This document shows positions 15,655 through 24,760 of a stretch of DNA of 64,000 nt, one piece after another (positions within the stretch are counted from its first letter, which is position 1; the number at the start of each line of letters is the position of its first letter). Both the position numbers and the translations under genes were made by a program. A model generated the notes under the pieces. It made no database searches, was not told the DNA's origin, and saw only the letters and a list, made by a program, of their open reading frames with translations. The stretch comes from Actinophytocola algeriensis (GTDB taxonomy: Bacteria > Actinomycetota > Actinomycetes > Mycobacteriales > Pseudonocardiaceae), in assembly GCF_014203735.1 (NCBI RefSeq), contig NZ_JACHJQ010000002.1:991224-1055223 (forward strand), written 5' to 3'.

Positions 15655-15767
15655 TGTAACAGTTCCTTGACCCCCAGTCGCCTGAATGGCCCATAAACGC
15701 CTGGATGTTCGTCACCACCTGTGGCCGGATCTTCTACCCCGCGCGATCCGGCGCGGATACTCGGGAA

Positions 15768-16475
15768 ATGCGTACCATCACCCTGCTGATCGCGGCCGTG
15801 ACCGTATTCCTCCTGCCAGTACCGGCGGGAGGAATCACCGCTCCCGCCGACTCCCCTGCCGCCACGGATCCGTGGGCCTGCTGGTTTCCCCCGTCACCCG
15901 GCTCTGGGTGGTCCATGACCATTCACCGCTTCCACACGTGCGCGCAGTGCGAGACCGCGGGCGCGGCTGGTGTCAGCAATGGCGAATGGACTGCCTACCG
16001 CTGCGCCTGGGTGCCCATCGGCCTCGACGGCGACTACTTCCTCTTCCTGCCAAGCGACACGGCGCGCGCGGCGGCACCGGACCCGTACCTCGACGGTCTC
16101 GCACCGCAGAACGAGATTGCGGTGGACGACGCGGCCAACCTGACGGGCGCGCCCGACGGGCGGTTCGCCACCGTGCACGGGCGGCTCACGAAATTCCTGG
16201 TTCTCGACCTCGGTGCGGGCGAAGAAGGAATCGGCGATCTCGAGGTGCACTACGCACTGCAGCCGGGCGACGTTCTCGGCATGGTGATGGACGTGCATTT
16301 CCTCGACCGGAACGGGAAGCGCCTCGGGCAGGGCCAGTTGGGCATGATCGGCTCCGGTCCGCGCGTCACCACGGTCGACAACCCGTCCTCGAAGCCGTAC
16401 CGCTACCTGAAGATTCTCACGGGCCTGAACACCGTGCTCTTCGACTCGATGAAGGCGGCGGCGCCGGCGGAGTGA
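15768..16475 (+). CDS. Secreted protein, unknown function
   Basis: 235 residues from ATG 15768. Residues 1-24 form a signal peptide (MRTITLLIAAVTVFLLPVPA). The mature part contains WACWFPPSPGSGWSMTIHRF with CAQC nearby, a central DGDYFLFLPSDTA, and a C-terminal region KPYRYLKILTGLNTVLFDSM that looks beta-rich. Four cysteines lie in the first third of the mature chain. No known family was recognised. No good Shine-Dalgarno; GGGAAATG precedes directly. Its stop faces the 3' end of the NHL-repeat gene (convergent). Confidence 0.65.
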   Translation: MRTITLLIAAVTVFLLPVPAGGITAPADSPAATDPWACWFPPSPGSGWSMTIHRFHTCAQCETAGAAGVSNGEWTAYRCAWVPIGLDGDYFLFLPSDTARAAAPDPYLDGLAPQNEIAVDDAANLTGAPDGRFATVHGRLTKFLVLDLGAGEEGIGDLEVHYALQPGDVLGMVMDVHFLDRNGKRLGQGQLGMIGSGPRVTTVDNPSSKPYRYLKILTGLNTVLFDSMKAAAPAE

Positions 16476-16540
16476 CACCGCTCGGCACCACCGCGTCGGT
16501 GCACGGGTGACCGCGGGCTGCCCCGCGGTCACCCGCTCGG

Positions 16541-18856
16541 TCACGCGACGGCGCAGGGGTTCCCGCCCGGGGTGGCGGGTTTGCCCTCGACGTTCGCCTT
16601 CGCCTCACCGATCACCACGTCGGTGAGCAGTGTGTCGAGCACGACCGCCTGCTGGGTCACGCTCGTCGCGGTCGTGGTGGTGCTGTTGAGCCGCAACGAA
16701 CCGATCAGCAGCGGTATCGTCAGCGGCGCGCTGCCCACCGTCACCGAGACACCGTTGATCTTCAGGCTGGCGATCGTGGACGAGCCGGTGAACTGCGGCA
16801 CCAGACCGCCCGGTCCCGCGACGCACTCCGCGGTGGCCGTGGAGCTGATCACGCCGATCTCGACGGTGACGAGCGTCGCCGTCACCTTCGTGGAGTCGAC
16901 CCGCGCGGTCGCCGTCGCCTTGTCACCCGCGGTGGGTGGCGACCCGGTCAGCGTGTCCGGTGTCTGGTCCGTCGTCGCGTCCAGCACGTTCGCCCGCACG
17001 GTCAGGATGCCCGCGTTCAGGTTCACGTCGGCCACCTGCTCCTGGTCGTCGACGCACGGCACGTCCGGCGGGTTGGCCCGCGCCACGACGATGCCCGCCA
17101 GGTTCAGCGCGGTGGCCTGGCAGGAGAACACCCCGGACCGCTCCGCCGTCTGGATCCGCACGTCCGACAGCACCGGGCTGGTGCCGTCCGGTGCGGCCGT
17201 CAACGTCGCCCGCGCCTCGATGTACCGGCCGGTCAACGAGAACAGCGTGCCGTTGCCCACCGGGACGAACGACTCGCCGGCCAGCCCGGCCTCGGTGTCG
17301 GACGCACGTGCCTCGAGCGTGATGCTCGTCCCCGGCGGCACGCTGCCCTGCGCCTCGGTGTTCCAGGTGATGCGACCCCACGTCTGCCCGGCGACGCCGC
17401 CGTCCTGTACCACCGACCACGTGCCCACCGGCGCGGTGATCTCGCCGAGCACCGAACCGGTCATGTCGCTGTAGTTGTACGGCGCGGCACCGGCACCCAG
17501 GTCCACGGTGAGGTCCACCGCGCCCACCGGGAACCCGTCACCGCCGATCGGCCCCGCGTCGGGGTCGATCCGCATGGCGTTGTTCGTGTTCAGGTTGGCG
17601 ACCCAGATCTTGCCGTTCGTGTCGACCGCGACACCGGTCGGGCCCGCGCCGCCCGGCAGTGTCACGTTGCCGACGAACGTGCCGTCGGTCCGCAGGTGGC
17701 CAACCGTGGTCTGCCCGCCGCCGAGGATCGAGTGGGCGACCCACACGTTGCCGTCCCGGTCCACCGCGACGCCCTGCGCGAAGGTGTTGCCGTGCGGGTA
17801 CGAGCCGAGCACGTTCCCCGTCGCGGGATCGAGCTCCTTCACGACACCGCTGCCGACCGTCGTGTGCCAGATGTGGCCGGTCATCGGGTCGATGCCCAGC
17901 CCGTAGTCGCCGTGGGAGGTGTCCAGGCAGGCGCCCGTGCCGGTGCTCGGCACGTAACGCAGCAGGTTGTTGCCGTACCGGGCAGACCAGAGCGTGCCGG
18001 CCTGGTCGATCAGCCCGCCGTAGCCACCGCACCCGAGGGAGAACTCTGTGCCGGGCACCGGGTCACCGGTCCCACCGGAGACCTTCTCGTGCTCGGTGTC
18101 GGCGCCGCCCGTCCACACGTCGTTGTTCGCGTCGACCGCGACCGTGCGGGTGTTGGTGCCCGCCACCCTGGTGTAGTTGATCAGGCACTCGTCGGCCGCG
18201 GTCGCCACCCCGCCGTCGTTGTCGGCACCGCCCGCGTTGGTCCAGGGCCTGATGTCCCCGAGGCCGCGGGAGGTGGCGATCAGCCCGTCCTCGTCGCGGT
18301 CCACGCAGGTGTTGTAGGCGAACGGGCCCGCCAGGTAGTCACCCGCGGGATTGGCCGAGCCGTCCGCGTTCGCCCGCGTGCCACCGACCACGACACCGAC
18401 CCTCGTGATCGAGCCGTCGGGGTTGCCGTCCCCGTCGACGTCCGAGGACTCGGCCCGGTTCGAGAACCACGTGTTGCCCAGCCGGTCCACGGTGGTGCGT
18501 GACGGGTCACGGCCCCGGCCGGACGGCGCGGAGAACCACTCGCCGACCGTCTCGCCCGTGTTCACGTCGATGCGGACCATCGTGCCGCGTCCCGACGCGG
18601 CGATGTTGACGTACGGGAAGAAGACCGAGGTCCGGTCGAGCTGCAACTGGTCGTTGTTCGGTGCGTCGTGGTTGACGTCCTGCAGAACACCTTCGTCGAA
18701 CTGGGCGTCCACTGTGTACAGGACATTCGTGCCCGCCACCACGGCCGCCGCGGGGGTGGCGAGCGCCACCGGCACCACGGGCACCAGGACCGCCGAGGCG
18801 AGAGCCGCCGTCCACCTGGGTCTTCGTACCACTGGTGACCTGACTCCGATGTGCAT
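16541..18856 (-). CDS. Secreted NHL/SMP-30-type beta-propeller with choice-of-anchor domain
   Basis: 771 residues. Signal peptide with VVRRPRWTAALASAVLVPVV and an alanine-rich cleavage region. Residues ~90-430 hold repeated six-bladed-propeller strands of the type VAVDxxGNVWVAH, VAVDTNGKIWVANLNT and TTVDRLGNTWFSNR, as in NHL/SMP-30/virginiamycin B lyase-like proteins, with a DVDGDGNPDGS calcium-type loop. The last ~200 residues (FSCQATALNLAGIVVARANP, then TATAECVAGPGGL) resemble the actinobacterial choice-of-anchor P domain. The start at 18856 with AAGGGA is preferred over an upstream in-frame start because the signal peptide begins there. Probably an extracellular or wall-associated binding protein. 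Confidence 0.8.
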   Translation of the reverse strand: MHIGVRSPVVRRPRWTAALASAVLVPVVPVALATPAAAVVAGTNVLYTVDAQFDEGVLQDVNHDAPNNDQLQLDRTSVFFPYVNIAASGRGTMVRIDVNTGETVGEWFSAPSGRGRDPSRTTVDRLGNTWFSNRAESSDVDGDGNPDGSITRVGVVVGGTRANADGSANPAGDYLAGPFAYNTCVDRDEDGLIATSRGLGDIRPWTNAGGADNDGGVATAADECLINYTRVAGTNTRTVAVDANNDVWTGGADTEHEKVSGGTGDPVPGTEFSLGCGGYGGLIDQAGTLWSARYGNNLLRYVPSTGTGACLDTSHGDYGLGIDPMTGHIWHTTVGSGVVKELDPATGNVLGSYPHGNTFAQGVAVDRDGNVWVAHSILGGGQTTVGHLRTDGTFVGNVTLPGGAGPTGVAVDTNGKIWVANLNTNNAMRIDPDAGPIGGDGFPVGAVDLTVDLGAGAAPYNYSDMTGSVLGEITAPVGTWSVVQDGGVAGQTWGRITWNTEAQGSVPPGTSITLEARASDTEAGLAGESFVPVGNGTLFSLTGRYIEARATLTAAPDGTSPVLSDVRIQTAERSGVFSCQATALNLAGIVVARANPPDVPCVDDQEQVADVNLNAGILTVRANVLDATTDQTPDTLTGSPPTAGDKATATARVDSTKVTATLVTVEIGVISSTATAECVAGPGGLVPQFTGSSTIASLKINGVSVTVGSAPLTIPLLIGSLRLNSTTTTATSVTQQAVVLDTLLTDVVIGEAKANVEGKPATPGGNPCAVA

Positions 18857-19141
18857 GAGTTCCCTTTCCGTATCGCGCCGATAAAGGAGGAACCTTCCGG
18901 TTATCCGATTTGTTCGGCACTCCGGTGCATCGCCTCGTGAGCACACAGCCGTTACGGGATTCGGCCGTGCACTTTGCACGGTGCGAGTTCGTCCCTATGG
19001 CCCAACAGGAAACCCGGACACCGCGACCGACCTGGGAATTGTCTGCCGGTTTTCGGCCGGACGCCGCCGGCCACCGGAGATTGTTCACGCCTTCGGCCGA
19101 GCGGTGCCGAACGGAGCATTCCGAAATAGTCGTCTCAGTGG

Positions 19142-19714
19142 TCAACGGGAACGACATGTACCGGCATCGCGCAACCGATCGGCTGTGCGGGTGAAATCAG
19201 CCCGGGTCCTGCTCGCGAGGGCGCGCGTCCGATGCCGTTCTCGTCCGGACGGTGGCCCCACCGGGTTCGTCATGCCGAACCCAGACAGTCGCCCCGCGAG
19301 CAGTTCTTCGGAGCGCTCCCACAGTGCGCGGGCGAGACCAGCGTCGAGCGCTTGCGTGTTTCGCGGCGCGACGGCCCTGCGCTTGTAGTAATTAGCCCCT
19401 GACTGCCAGTCCGTTCCCGGGACGCCTTCGGCGAGCCACACGATCTGGTCCGCACCATGGTCGGGCGTGGACAGCATGACGCGCCGGAACAGCGCGTTGG
19501 AGGCGAGGAAGCGGACGAGGCGCATGACCGGGCTGGTGGTGTCGGAGGCGAGGTTCGTGGCGACGTTGCCGGGGTAGAAGGAGGCCGCCGACAGGCCGCT
19601 GGCGTGGTAGCGCCGATGGAGTTCGGTGGTGAACAGGATGTTCTCGAGCTTCGACGCACCGTACGCGTGCACCGGGTCGTAGTCGCGATCGTGATCGAGG
19701 TCGTCCAGGTGGAG
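19142..19714 (-). pseudogene. Short-chain dehydrogenase lacking its NAD-binding half
   Basis: After a stop codon the frame opens with DDLDHDRDYDPVHAYGASKL, that is, the SDR catalytic YxxxK motif (YGASK), and continues with LHRRYHASGLSAASFYPGNV to a normal SDR/retinol-dehydrogenase-like C-terminus. The entire Rossmann N-terminal part (TGxxxGxG and NNAG motifs) is missing, so it cannot bind NAD(P)H. The last ~40 codons are arginine-rich and may be read-through past the original stop. The 285 bases to its right (18857-19141) hold no supported gene. Confidence 0.65.
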
Positions 19715-19941
19715 TCATCGCCGCCGCCCTGGGGTGCGTCGAGGCAGCCTGATCGCGTGGGACCTCACACGCTCAGCCGCAAGCGCTCTCGACGATCCTG
19801 GACCGCGCCATGGCGGCCCCTTCCTGCTGACGTGACCCCGTCGGGTTGATCCAGGTCCGGTGACGACGGTCCCGGAAGGACACGAGCGCTGAGGAGTCGG
19901 TGCACCGGCGTGCAATCTACGTCGGCGTCTCGTGTGGTCCC

Positions 19942-20007
19942 ATGCCGCCCCGCCCCAGCTCGGCGAGCACCCGGTAGGGCCCGACCTGGCGCGGCCCGGC
20001 ATCGCCC
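19942..20007 (-). pseudogene. N-lobe scrap of a Ser/Thr protein kinase
   Basis: The minus-strand frame reads PRQVGPYRVLAELGRGGMG and then diverges. This is the strand-1/glycine-rich loop of PknB-type kinases (GPYRxLxxLGxGGMG) cut off before the VAVK lysine would appear. It is too short to function; its context suggests a deletion scar. Confidence 0.4.
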
Positions 20008-20224
20008 AACGTCTTCACAGCCACCTCAGCCCCATCACCGCCACGGATACCGGTCCATGATCCCGAAGCGGCCTGCGGACCGACCGGGGGTGGCCCCTTC
20101 CGGACAGCGGGGATGAACACGGGCTGACCCGACCGCCGAACGCGATCCCGCCCGTACCGCGGAAGTTGTCATCGCCTACCGCGTTGGTTTGTCTGCCTGC
20201 GTTGGACGCGCACGCCACCCTCGC

Positions 20225-20238
20225 GGGACTAACGTCCC
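20225..20238. promoter_or_regulatory. DevR/DosR-box-like palindrome
   Basis: GGGACTAACGTCCC differs from the mycobacterial dormancy-regulon core GGGACTNNAGTCCC at one base. It stands in a relic region with no intact gene immediately downstream, so it may be an orphaned site. Prediction only. Confidence 0.3.
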
Positions 20239-20308
20239 GGGAGAGCCGGCCGGAGCGGAAGGAGCCACGGCGTGACCGGGGGAAAGTGGGGCGGGGCGCC
20301 TGATTGAG

Positions 20309-20998
20309 TCAGCGGGCTTGGTGTCCGGGGGTGACCAAGCCTGACTCGTACGCCGCCACGACGGCCTGTGCCCGGCTGTTGAGCGCGAGTTTCGTCATGG
20401 CGCGGTTGAGGTGGGTCTTGACCGTGGCCTCGCTGACGGTCAGGTCGAGTGCGATCTCCCGGTTGGTTCGCCCGGTTGCCACGAAGCGGAGGATCTCGAC
20501 CTCGCGGGGGGTCAGCTGCTCGATGTCGACCGGCTTCGGCGACATGAGGTGCGGCAGCGGCTGCCGGGCGTACGCCTCGACGAGACGGCAGGTGACGGCG
20601 GGGGCGAGCAGCGTGTTCCCGGCCGACACGGTCTGGACCGCCGCGATCACCTGGTGCGGCTCGGTCTCCTTCAGCAGGAAGCCGGACGCACCGGCGCGCA
20701 GTGCCGCGTAGACGTATTCGTCGAGGTCGAACGTGGTCAGCACCAGCACGCGCGGCTTGGGCTCTTCCGCCGCGGCCAGGATGCGCTCGGTGGCGGTGAT
20801 GCCGTCCACACCCGGCATCCTGATGTCCATCAGGATCACGTCCGGACGCGTCCGCGCGGCCAGCGCGACCGCCTCCTCCCCGTCGGCTGCTTCACCGAGG
20901 ACCTCGATGCCCGGCGCGGCCCGCATCAGGGACGCCAGCCCGGCGCGGATCAGGACCTCGTCGTCGGCGACCAGTACCGAAACCAACCCGTTCATCAC
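20309..20998 (-). CDS. NarL/LuxR-type response regulator
   Basis: 229 residues. Receiver domain with the acidic pair in VLVADDE, phosphoacceptor in VILMDIRMPG (D58), the switch threonine in VLVLTTFD and the lysine in GFLLKETEP. The C-terminal LuxR helix-turn-helix is LTPREVEILRFVATGRTNRE with IALDLTVSEATVKTHLNR. ATG at 20998 or the next codon at 20995. It follows the sensor kinase by six bases in the same direction, forming a classical pair. Target genes are unknown. Confidence 0.93.
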   Translation of the reverse strand: MMNGLVSVLVADDEVLIRAGLASLMRAAPGIEVLGEAADGEEAVALAARTRPDVILMDIRMPGVDGITATERILAAAEEPKPRVLVLTTFDLDEYVYAALRAGASGFLLKETEPHQVIAAVQTVSAGNTLLAPAVTCRLVEAYARQPLPHLMSPKPVDIEQLTPREVEILRFVATGRTNREIALDLTVSEATVKTHLNRAMTKLALNSRAQAVVAAYESGLVTPGHQAR

Positions 20999-21004
20999 GA
21001 ACAG

Positions 21005-22162
21005 TTATACCGCAGTCGGCTCGTCATCCGGCCTGATCGGCAGGGTCAGCTCGACCACGAACCCGCCGTCCGCGCGGCACCGCGTGGACAACGTCCCGTG
21101 GTACAACTCCGCCCGCTCGCGCATGGAGACGAGGCCGTGGCCGGAGCCCGAGCCCGCCACGGATGACGGTTGTCCCGGCTCGTTCGTGATCCGCACGACG
21201 AGGCGGTCGGCGTCCCGCCGCACCAGCACGGCGGTGTCCGCGAACCCGGCGTGTTTGACGACGTTGGTGAGTGCTTCCTGAACGACCCGGTACGCGCACA
21301 GCTGCAACCCGGACGGCAGCTCCCCGGTGTCCGCCATGTCCAGCGTCACCGGCTGGCCCATGGACCTCATCCGATCGGCCAGCTCCGGCAGGTGCGCCAG
21401 GCTCAGCGCGGTGTCCCCCGGCTCGTCGTCCGCGCGCAACAGCACCAGCAGACGCCGCATCTCACGCATCGCCTCCCGGCTGGTGGCGCCGATGGCCTTC
21501 ACCGCGCCCCGGGCGGTCGCCGGGTCGTCGTCGAAGACGTACTGCGCCAGCCCGGTTTGCACGGCGATCACCGACATGTGGTGCGCGACGACGTCGTGGA
21601 GTTCTCTGGCGATGCGAACCCGTTCCCTGGTCACCGCTTGTTCCGTCCGCAGCTCCTGCTCGACCCGCAGCTGCTCGGTCAGCTCGGCCAGCTGCCGGTT
21701 GCGGAGCGCCAACTGCCTGCCGACATTGCCCAACACCCACGCTGTCAACGGAAACAGGATGGCCTCGGCGACCGCGATGTACCACAACAGCGACAATCGC
21801 AGCCCGGCGAACAACAGCACCGGCGCCAGGGTCGCGAGGCACAGCGCGGTGATCATCGGTGGACGCAACGACGCCACCGTGTACAGCAGGAGGATCGGGC
21901 CCCAGTAGTTGAGTCCCAGCTGGGTGTAGCCGTGCACGACGAACACCAGCAGCGCCGCGTTGCTCAACCCGAACGCGAGCACCGGCGCCATGCGCCGCAC
22001 CGCGAACGGCAGGAAGACCAACACGGTCAACAGAAAGGCGACGGGATCCGGCCCCCAGCCGAACGGTGCGTACTGGCTCCCGACCACACACGCGATCGCG
22101 ACCAGTGCGATGGCGACCACGAGGTCCGCGACCGGAACCTTCATCACCTCGGCGTCGCGCAT
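21005..22162 (-). CDS. NarL-family sensor histidine kinase
   Basis: About 385 residues. The N-terminal half holds four to five membrane helices without a large extracellular sensor (LVVAIALVAIACVVGSQYAP onwards). The HisKA_3 box is RVRIARELHDVVAHHMSVIA, with the phosphoacceptor His, and the HATPase domain has VVQEALTNVVKHAGFADTAV and GSGSGHGLVSMRERAEL. Several starts are possible (22174, 22162, 22147); 22162 is chosen because GGGGC precedes and the first helix follows soon after. It likely phosphorylates the adjacent response regulator, perhaps sensing an envelope or membrane signal. Confidence 0.9.
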   Translation of the reverse strand: MRDAEVMKVPVADLVVAIALVAIACVVGSQYAPFGWGPDPVAFLLTVLVFLPFAVRRMAPVLAFGLSNAALLVFVVHGYTQLGLNYWGPILLLYTVASLRPPMITALCLATLAPVLLFAGLRLSLLWYIAVAEAILFPLTAWVLGNVGRQLALRNRQLAELTEQLRVEQELRTEQAVTRERVRIARELHDVVAHHMSVIAVQTGLAQYVFDDDPATARGAVKAIGATSREAMREMRRLLVLLRADDEPGDTALSLAHLPELADRMRSMGQPVTLDMADTGELPSGLQLCAYRVVQEALTNVVKHAGFADTAVLVRRDADRLVVRITNEPGQPSSVAGSGSGHGLVSMRERAELYHGTLSTRCRADGGFVVELTLPIRPDDEPTAV

Positions 22163-22406
22163 GCGCCCCAGCATAAGTACAGCGTGGGGCGCACACGTCC
22201 AACCCACGGTGCAGACGCCTACTACACGGGTTGCAGCAACGGCGGGCTCTGGCATCGAGGATCGGCGTCAAGCTGCACACCGTGAGCAGGTGAGGCACTG
22301 GTTACGGAGTTCTTACCGGGATGCTGTGCGGCGATCCGATCTGGCCACAGCGCCGTCGAAGGCCGTGTGCGGTGCAGAGGGCACCAGTGACGAGAAGGGT
22401 TCGAAC

Positions 22407-22901
22407 ATGCGCGAGGCGTTCTGGAGGGCCGGCGTCGCAACAGCCGCCGTGGCCGCGATCAGTGTGGGTGGTGCGGTCGCCGCGACGGCGTCCGTCAGCA
22501 CGGAGAAGGCGTCCGGGGAGCAGTGCGTCCTCAACGTCGACGACGGCAAGGAGACCTGCTTCGACAGCACGACGGAGGTCGCCGGCTTCCGCTCGACCGG
22601 CGGCATCCCGTTCCACATCCACGTCCGGTTGTTCCCCCGGACCGGCTACGCCGGCAACGCCTATCTGATCGGCAGCTTCAGCAAGGAGAACTGCTCCGAA
22701 GGCACCGACCGGCCCGACTACACGATCCCCGACCTCGGCCAGCGGTCCGACTGGGCCGGTTCCTTCACCACGCACAACAACTGCGACATCAAGGCCTACG
22801 ACGGGCTGCGGTTCACCGGCGCGCACTTCGCCGGCTACCGGGACCACGACATCGAGCTGACCGCGTTCAACAACAAGATCTCCGCGCTGAAGGTCAGCTG
22901 A
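22407..22901 (+). CDS. Small secreted protein, possibly beta/gamma-crystallin-like
   Basis: 164 residues. Signal peptide MREAFWRAGVATAAVAAISV with alanine-rich cleavage region near 31. The mature chain has four cysteines and ends HDIELTAFNNKISALKVS, where NNKIS-A resembles the (N/D)(N/D)xx(S/T)S calcium motif and closing strand of a beta/gamma-crystallin fold. GAAGGG lies nine bases before the ATG. It diverges from the two-component system, separated by about 245 bp, and could be one of its targets (inference). Function unknown. The 282 bases after it show no supported gene. Confidence 0.65.
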   Translation: MREAFWRAGVATAAVAAISVGGAVAATASVSTEKASGEQCVLNVDDGKETCFDSTTEVAGFRSTGGIPFHIHVRLFPRTGYAGNAYLIGSFSKENCSEGTDRPDYTIPDLGQRSDWAGSFTTHNNCDIKAYDGLRFTGAHFAGYRDHDIELTAFNNKISALKVS

Positions 22902-23183
22902 GGCACCGGCGCCGTTACGCCATGTCGGCGGCCTCCGGGTGACTCGGATGACGCCCTGGTGGGATGGCGGCCCCCCACTCGCCGCCATTCCACCACACCC
23001 CCAGCTCCGGCGGGCCTACGAGCTGTGGACGGTCGGGTACTTCGAGGGCATCGTCCTCAACAAACGTCGGTGACTTCTACCGCACCGTCGGGCGCCACGA
23101 CAACGCCTCACCCGACTGCGACGCACGACGGATGAGCCGGCCGACGGCGTCGTCCGGCCTTGATCCGTGCCGTCCGGGAGCTC

Positions 23184-23417
23184 TCAGGTCACCGGACGAG
23201 CTTGCCTGCCGGCGACCGTGACCACGTCACCAAGGTGGAGCTGCGCTCCTCTCCGAGCCTCCACCTGGCCGTTGACCTGCACCTGATCGGTCTCGACGAG
23301 CTCACGCGCGTGCGCCCCGTGCTCGGCGAGACCGGCCAGCTTGAGGAACTGACCAAGCCGGATCGGCAACTCGGCGACGGGAACGTCCTGGATCGATGAT
23401 GGCGACACGACGCCCAT
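23184..23417 (-). CDS. S4-domain RNA-binding protein (YbcJ-like)
   Basis: 77 residues. The S4 fold is recognisable: LPIRLGQFLKLAGLAEHGAH, ARELVETDQVQVNGQVEARR, GAQLHLGDVVTVAG. The pattern LGQFLKLAGL...A(R/K)xLVxxGxVxVNG...(R/K)GxxLxxGDxV is that of the stand-alone YbcJ/S4 proteins thought to bind structured RNA. Two adjacent ATGs (23420 and 23417) are possible. It stands alone among non-coding or relic sequence. Confidence 0.8.
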   Translation of the reverse strand: MGVVSPSSIQDVPVAELPIRLGQFLKLAGLAEHGAHARELVETDQVQVNGQVEARRGAQLHLGDVVTVAGRQARPVT

Positions 23418-23420
23418 CAT

Positions 23421-23763
23421 CGCCGATCAGGCCGTCGTCAGCAGAAGCCGCCTCCCCTGGCTGCCGACCCCGGCTCACCACGAACCCCAGTTCACCCATC
23501 TCAAGCGCAGCACCATCGTGTGGCAGGTCCAGTGGTGGGAGAAACGGGACCTGGCAGAACTCCGGCGCCTACCTGACGTACGTGTAGCCGCGGTCACCCC
23601 GCACGCGTCCCTACAGCGCCGGTCCGCCTAGGAGGAGTTAAGGGTTACAGGGGGTTGCCGGGCGTCTTTACGGTGCAGGGGAGGACTCCACACGGCGGCG
23701 GGTGCGGCGGTCAGTCGTGAATCGACCGCTTTACGTGGGCTCAGACTGGAGGAGATCGACGCA
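23421..23763. other. Gene-free interval before the chimeric dehydrogenase gene
   Basis: 343 bases with no supported gene. A plus-strand open stretch around 23395-23630 (including TIVWQVQWWEKRDLAEL) has no ribosome binding site and no recognised family. GGAG-type Shine-Dalgarno for the next gene is at about 23750. Confidence 0.45.
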
Positions 23764-24693
23764 ATGTCCATCGAACTGAGCTACTCCCCTGACATACCGA
23801 TCGGCGTGGCCGAGGAAGGGCCTGCCGCCGCGCTGGTGTTCGCTTACCTGAACCGGGCCGCGGGTTTGCTGGCAACCGGGTACGCCTCGGCGTCGGATAT
23901 CGATACCGCCATGCGGCTGGGGTGCGGCCTGCCGTCCGGGCCTTTCGCGATGATCGACCTGATCGGGCCGGATGTCGTGCGCGGTGTGCTGGCGCGCATG
24001 CACGACACGACCGGCGACCCGTCTTTCGCGCCCGCGCCATTGTTCGCGGATTTCGCGCGGGTCGGCCGGCGGCCGACCGGCACGCCGGCCACCGGCACGG
24101 CCACGGCGCGGCGGATCGACCGGGCCGGCGTGGTCGGCACCGGGACCATGGCGCGGGGGATCGCCGAGGTGGCGGTGACCGCGGGACTGCCGGCGGTGCT
24201 CGTGGGACGGGACCACGCGCGGGCCGAGCAGGCCGTGGCGAAGATCGCGGCGTCGATGGAGCGGTCGGTCGGCAAGGGGAGGATGACCGAGGCGGAGCGC
24301 GACCGGGCACTGGGTCTGCTGACCCCGGCCGGGGAGCGCGGCGTGCTGGCCGACGTCGACCTGGCCGTGGAGGCGGTGGTCGAGGACCTGGCGGTCAAGC
24401 GGGAGCTGTTCGCCGACCTCGGGCGGATCTGCGCGCCGGGAGCGGTGCTGGCGACGACCACGTCGAGCCTGCCGGTGGCCGAGTGCGCCGCCGCGTCGGG
24501 CAGACCGTGGGACGTGGTGGGGCTGCACTTCTTCAACCCGGCGCCCGCGATGCGGCTGGTCGAGGCGGGCGGGGTGTTCGGGACGCTGCTGGCGCGCTAC
24601 CCCAAGATCGAGCTGGGGGTGGACGAGCCGCGTTACCGTGAGCACTTCAACCTCCGCATGCTGGAAGAGCTGCCGCTGCGCCTGTCCCGGTGA
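23764..24693 (+). CDS. Chimeric 3-hydroxyacyl-CoA dehydrogenase with a P450 C-terminus
   Basis: 309 residues. Residues 1-105 resemble a 3HCDH C-terminal domain (FAYLNRAAGLLATGYASASD, GLPSGPFAMIDLIGPDVV). Residues ~115-270 are the NAD-binding domain (GVVGTGTMARGIAEVAVTAG, then TTTSSLPVAECAA and GLHFFNPAPAMRLVE). This order occurs in long actinobacterial family members that then continue with a second 3HCDH domain. Here, after AMRLVE, the frame passes without a stop into GVFGTLLARYPKIELGVDEP and a REHFNLRMLEELPLRLSR end, which is the C-terminal tail of a cytochrome P450. The catalytic C-terminal dimerisation domain is missing, so normal activity is unlikely. It may be a fused pseudogene. Confidence 0.65.
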   Translation: MSIELSYSPDIPIGVAEEGPAAALVFAYLNRAAGLLATGYASASDIDTAMRLGCGLPSGPFAMIDLIGPDVVRGVLARMHDTTGDPSFAPAPLFADFARVGRRPTGTPATGTATARRIDRAGVVGTGTMARGIAEVAVTAGLPAVLVGRDHARAEQAVAKIAASMERSVGKGRMTEAERDRALGLLTPAGERGVLADVDLAVEAVVEDLAVKRELFADLGRICAPGAVLATTTSSLPVAECAAASGRPWDVVGLHFFNPAPAMRLVEAGGVFGTLLARYPKIELGVDEPRYREHFNLRMLEELPLRLSR

Positions 24694-24717
24694 ACCGGCG
24701 CCTGCCGACGGCGTGCC

Positions 24718-24760
24718 CTCCGGAGGCTCCTCGCCGGAGGGGCAGGTCTCTCTGGGATGT
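24718..24760 (+). repeat. Hairpin module in front of the second array
   Basis: Counterpart of 15232-15280: CCTCCGGAG, GCTCCT, CGCCGGAGG and GGCAGGTCTCT are conserved. It begins 24 bases after the stop of the chimeric gene, where it could act as a transcript end. Confidence 0.55.

Larger units (their letters stand above)
19715..20308. other. Gene-free stretch with relics
   Basis: No intact gene is supported here. It contains the short kinase relic at 19942-20007 and a DevR/DosR-like palindrome at 20225-20238. Other open frames show no family resemblance and no ribosome binding sites. Confidence 0.5.

Noticed and set aside
22902-23183. Possible short gene between the crystallin-like and S4 genes
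   Set aside because: Brief stretches such as RRAYELWTVGYFEGIVLNKR are open, but no start signal or family supports a gene.
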